DNA of 33,265 nt from an uncultured Clostridia bacterium (GTDB taxonomy: Bacteria; Bacillota; Clostridia; TANB77; CAG-508): assembly GCA_944387455.1 (NCBI GenBank), contig CALXEY010000008.1, forward strand, positions 1-33,265, given 5' to 3'. Shown piece after piece: positions 33,196 through 33,265 of the stretch. The position numbers were made by a program, and so were the translations under genes. Position 1 is the first letter of the stretch. Every line of letters starts with the position of its first letter. A model generated the notes under the pieces. The model ran no database searches. It had not been told where the DNA came from and saw nothing but the letters and a program-made list of their open reading frames with translations.

Positions 33196-33265
33196 CTAAT
33201 TTTGTGTATATGGTAATAAAGCAATATGTCTTGCTCTTTTTACCGCTGTTGTAATATCTCTTTGA
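33196..33265 (-). CDS. rpsR: Small ribosomal subunit protein bS18, C-terminal fragment
   Basis: The last 22 codons read QRDITTAVKRARHIALLPYT ending in QN and TAG. This is the conserved end of bS18 (K-R-A-R-x-I-A-L-L-P-Y). In Firmicutes rpsR is normally the last gene of rpsF-ssb-rpsR, which should continue beyond the right edge; the terminator at 33145-33184 fits that position. Confidence 0.92.
   Translation of the reverse strand, partial: QRDITTAVKRARHIALLPYTQN

Overview
The window is a stretch of a very AT-rich genome. Gene content (RarA, RuvA, a CwlD-type cortex amidase, a PdaB-like remnant, two Nudix proteins, a Rel-family protein, cyclic glucan synthase, bS18), strong AGGAGG-type ribosome binding sites and TTGACA/TATAAT promoters point to a low-GC, spore-forming Firmicute of the Clostridia type, probably an uncultivated gut lineage. 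No tRNA, rRNA or CRISPR array was seen. Most genes lie on the minus strand; the plus strand carries one secreted or coat-like protein, one small RNA and a decaying accessory island at the right end.

Layout: 1-5400 is an accessory region: the start of a metallophosphoesterase, two near-identical MntA/HepT toxin-antitoxin pairs flanking a GNAT acetyltransferase and a truncated polysaccharide deacetylase, a MazG-like/ATP-grasp pair, a DUF3791/DUF3990 ADP-ribosyltransferase-like cassette and a DUF4190 membrane protein. 5500-7100 holds a cysteine-rich protein, an independently transcribed structured RNA, a 46-residue membrane protein and a pair of half-size TauE/SafE transporters. 7167-9660 is an operon for an HD hydrolase, RuvA and RarA. 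9780-12765 has a DUF4143 AAA ATPase under a repeat-covered promoter, a transglutaminase-like protein and an unrecognised protein. 12935-21252 is one giant cyclic beta-1,2-glucan synthase gene. 21330-24342 carries a membrane protein, cwlD and two Nudix hydrolases. 24462-30216 carries a Rel-like protein with a radical SAM partner, a receiver-GGDEF protein, a CmpB-type membrane protein and an Ig-like surface protein. 30441-33149 is an island with an LRR-transglutaminase gene broken by a stop, its coupled partner and a degraded DinD/Bro-N gene. The window ends in the 3' end of rpsR.

The main discovery candidate is a translational one. Three otherwise intact genes (rarA, cwlD and the glucan synthase, the last twice) each carry a +1 frame disruption, and all four disruptions fall exactly at an in-frame CGG codon preceded by T and followed by A or T. 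Skipping the C restores the frame, gives a glycine (GGA or GGT) that fits the family at that point, and gives total lengths divisible by three (420, 241 and 2771 residues). I found no other in-frame CGG codon in the window, while AGA, CGT, CGA and CGC are used. This suggests that CGG is unassigned or nearly so here, and that ribosomes pass it by a +1 shift, or read CGGN as a four-base glycine codon. Other points worth a look are the small RNA with a C-rich loop, the duplicated toxin-antitoxin pair, a Rel protein whose synthetase motifs are eroded, and the repeat-masked promoter of the AAA ATPase.
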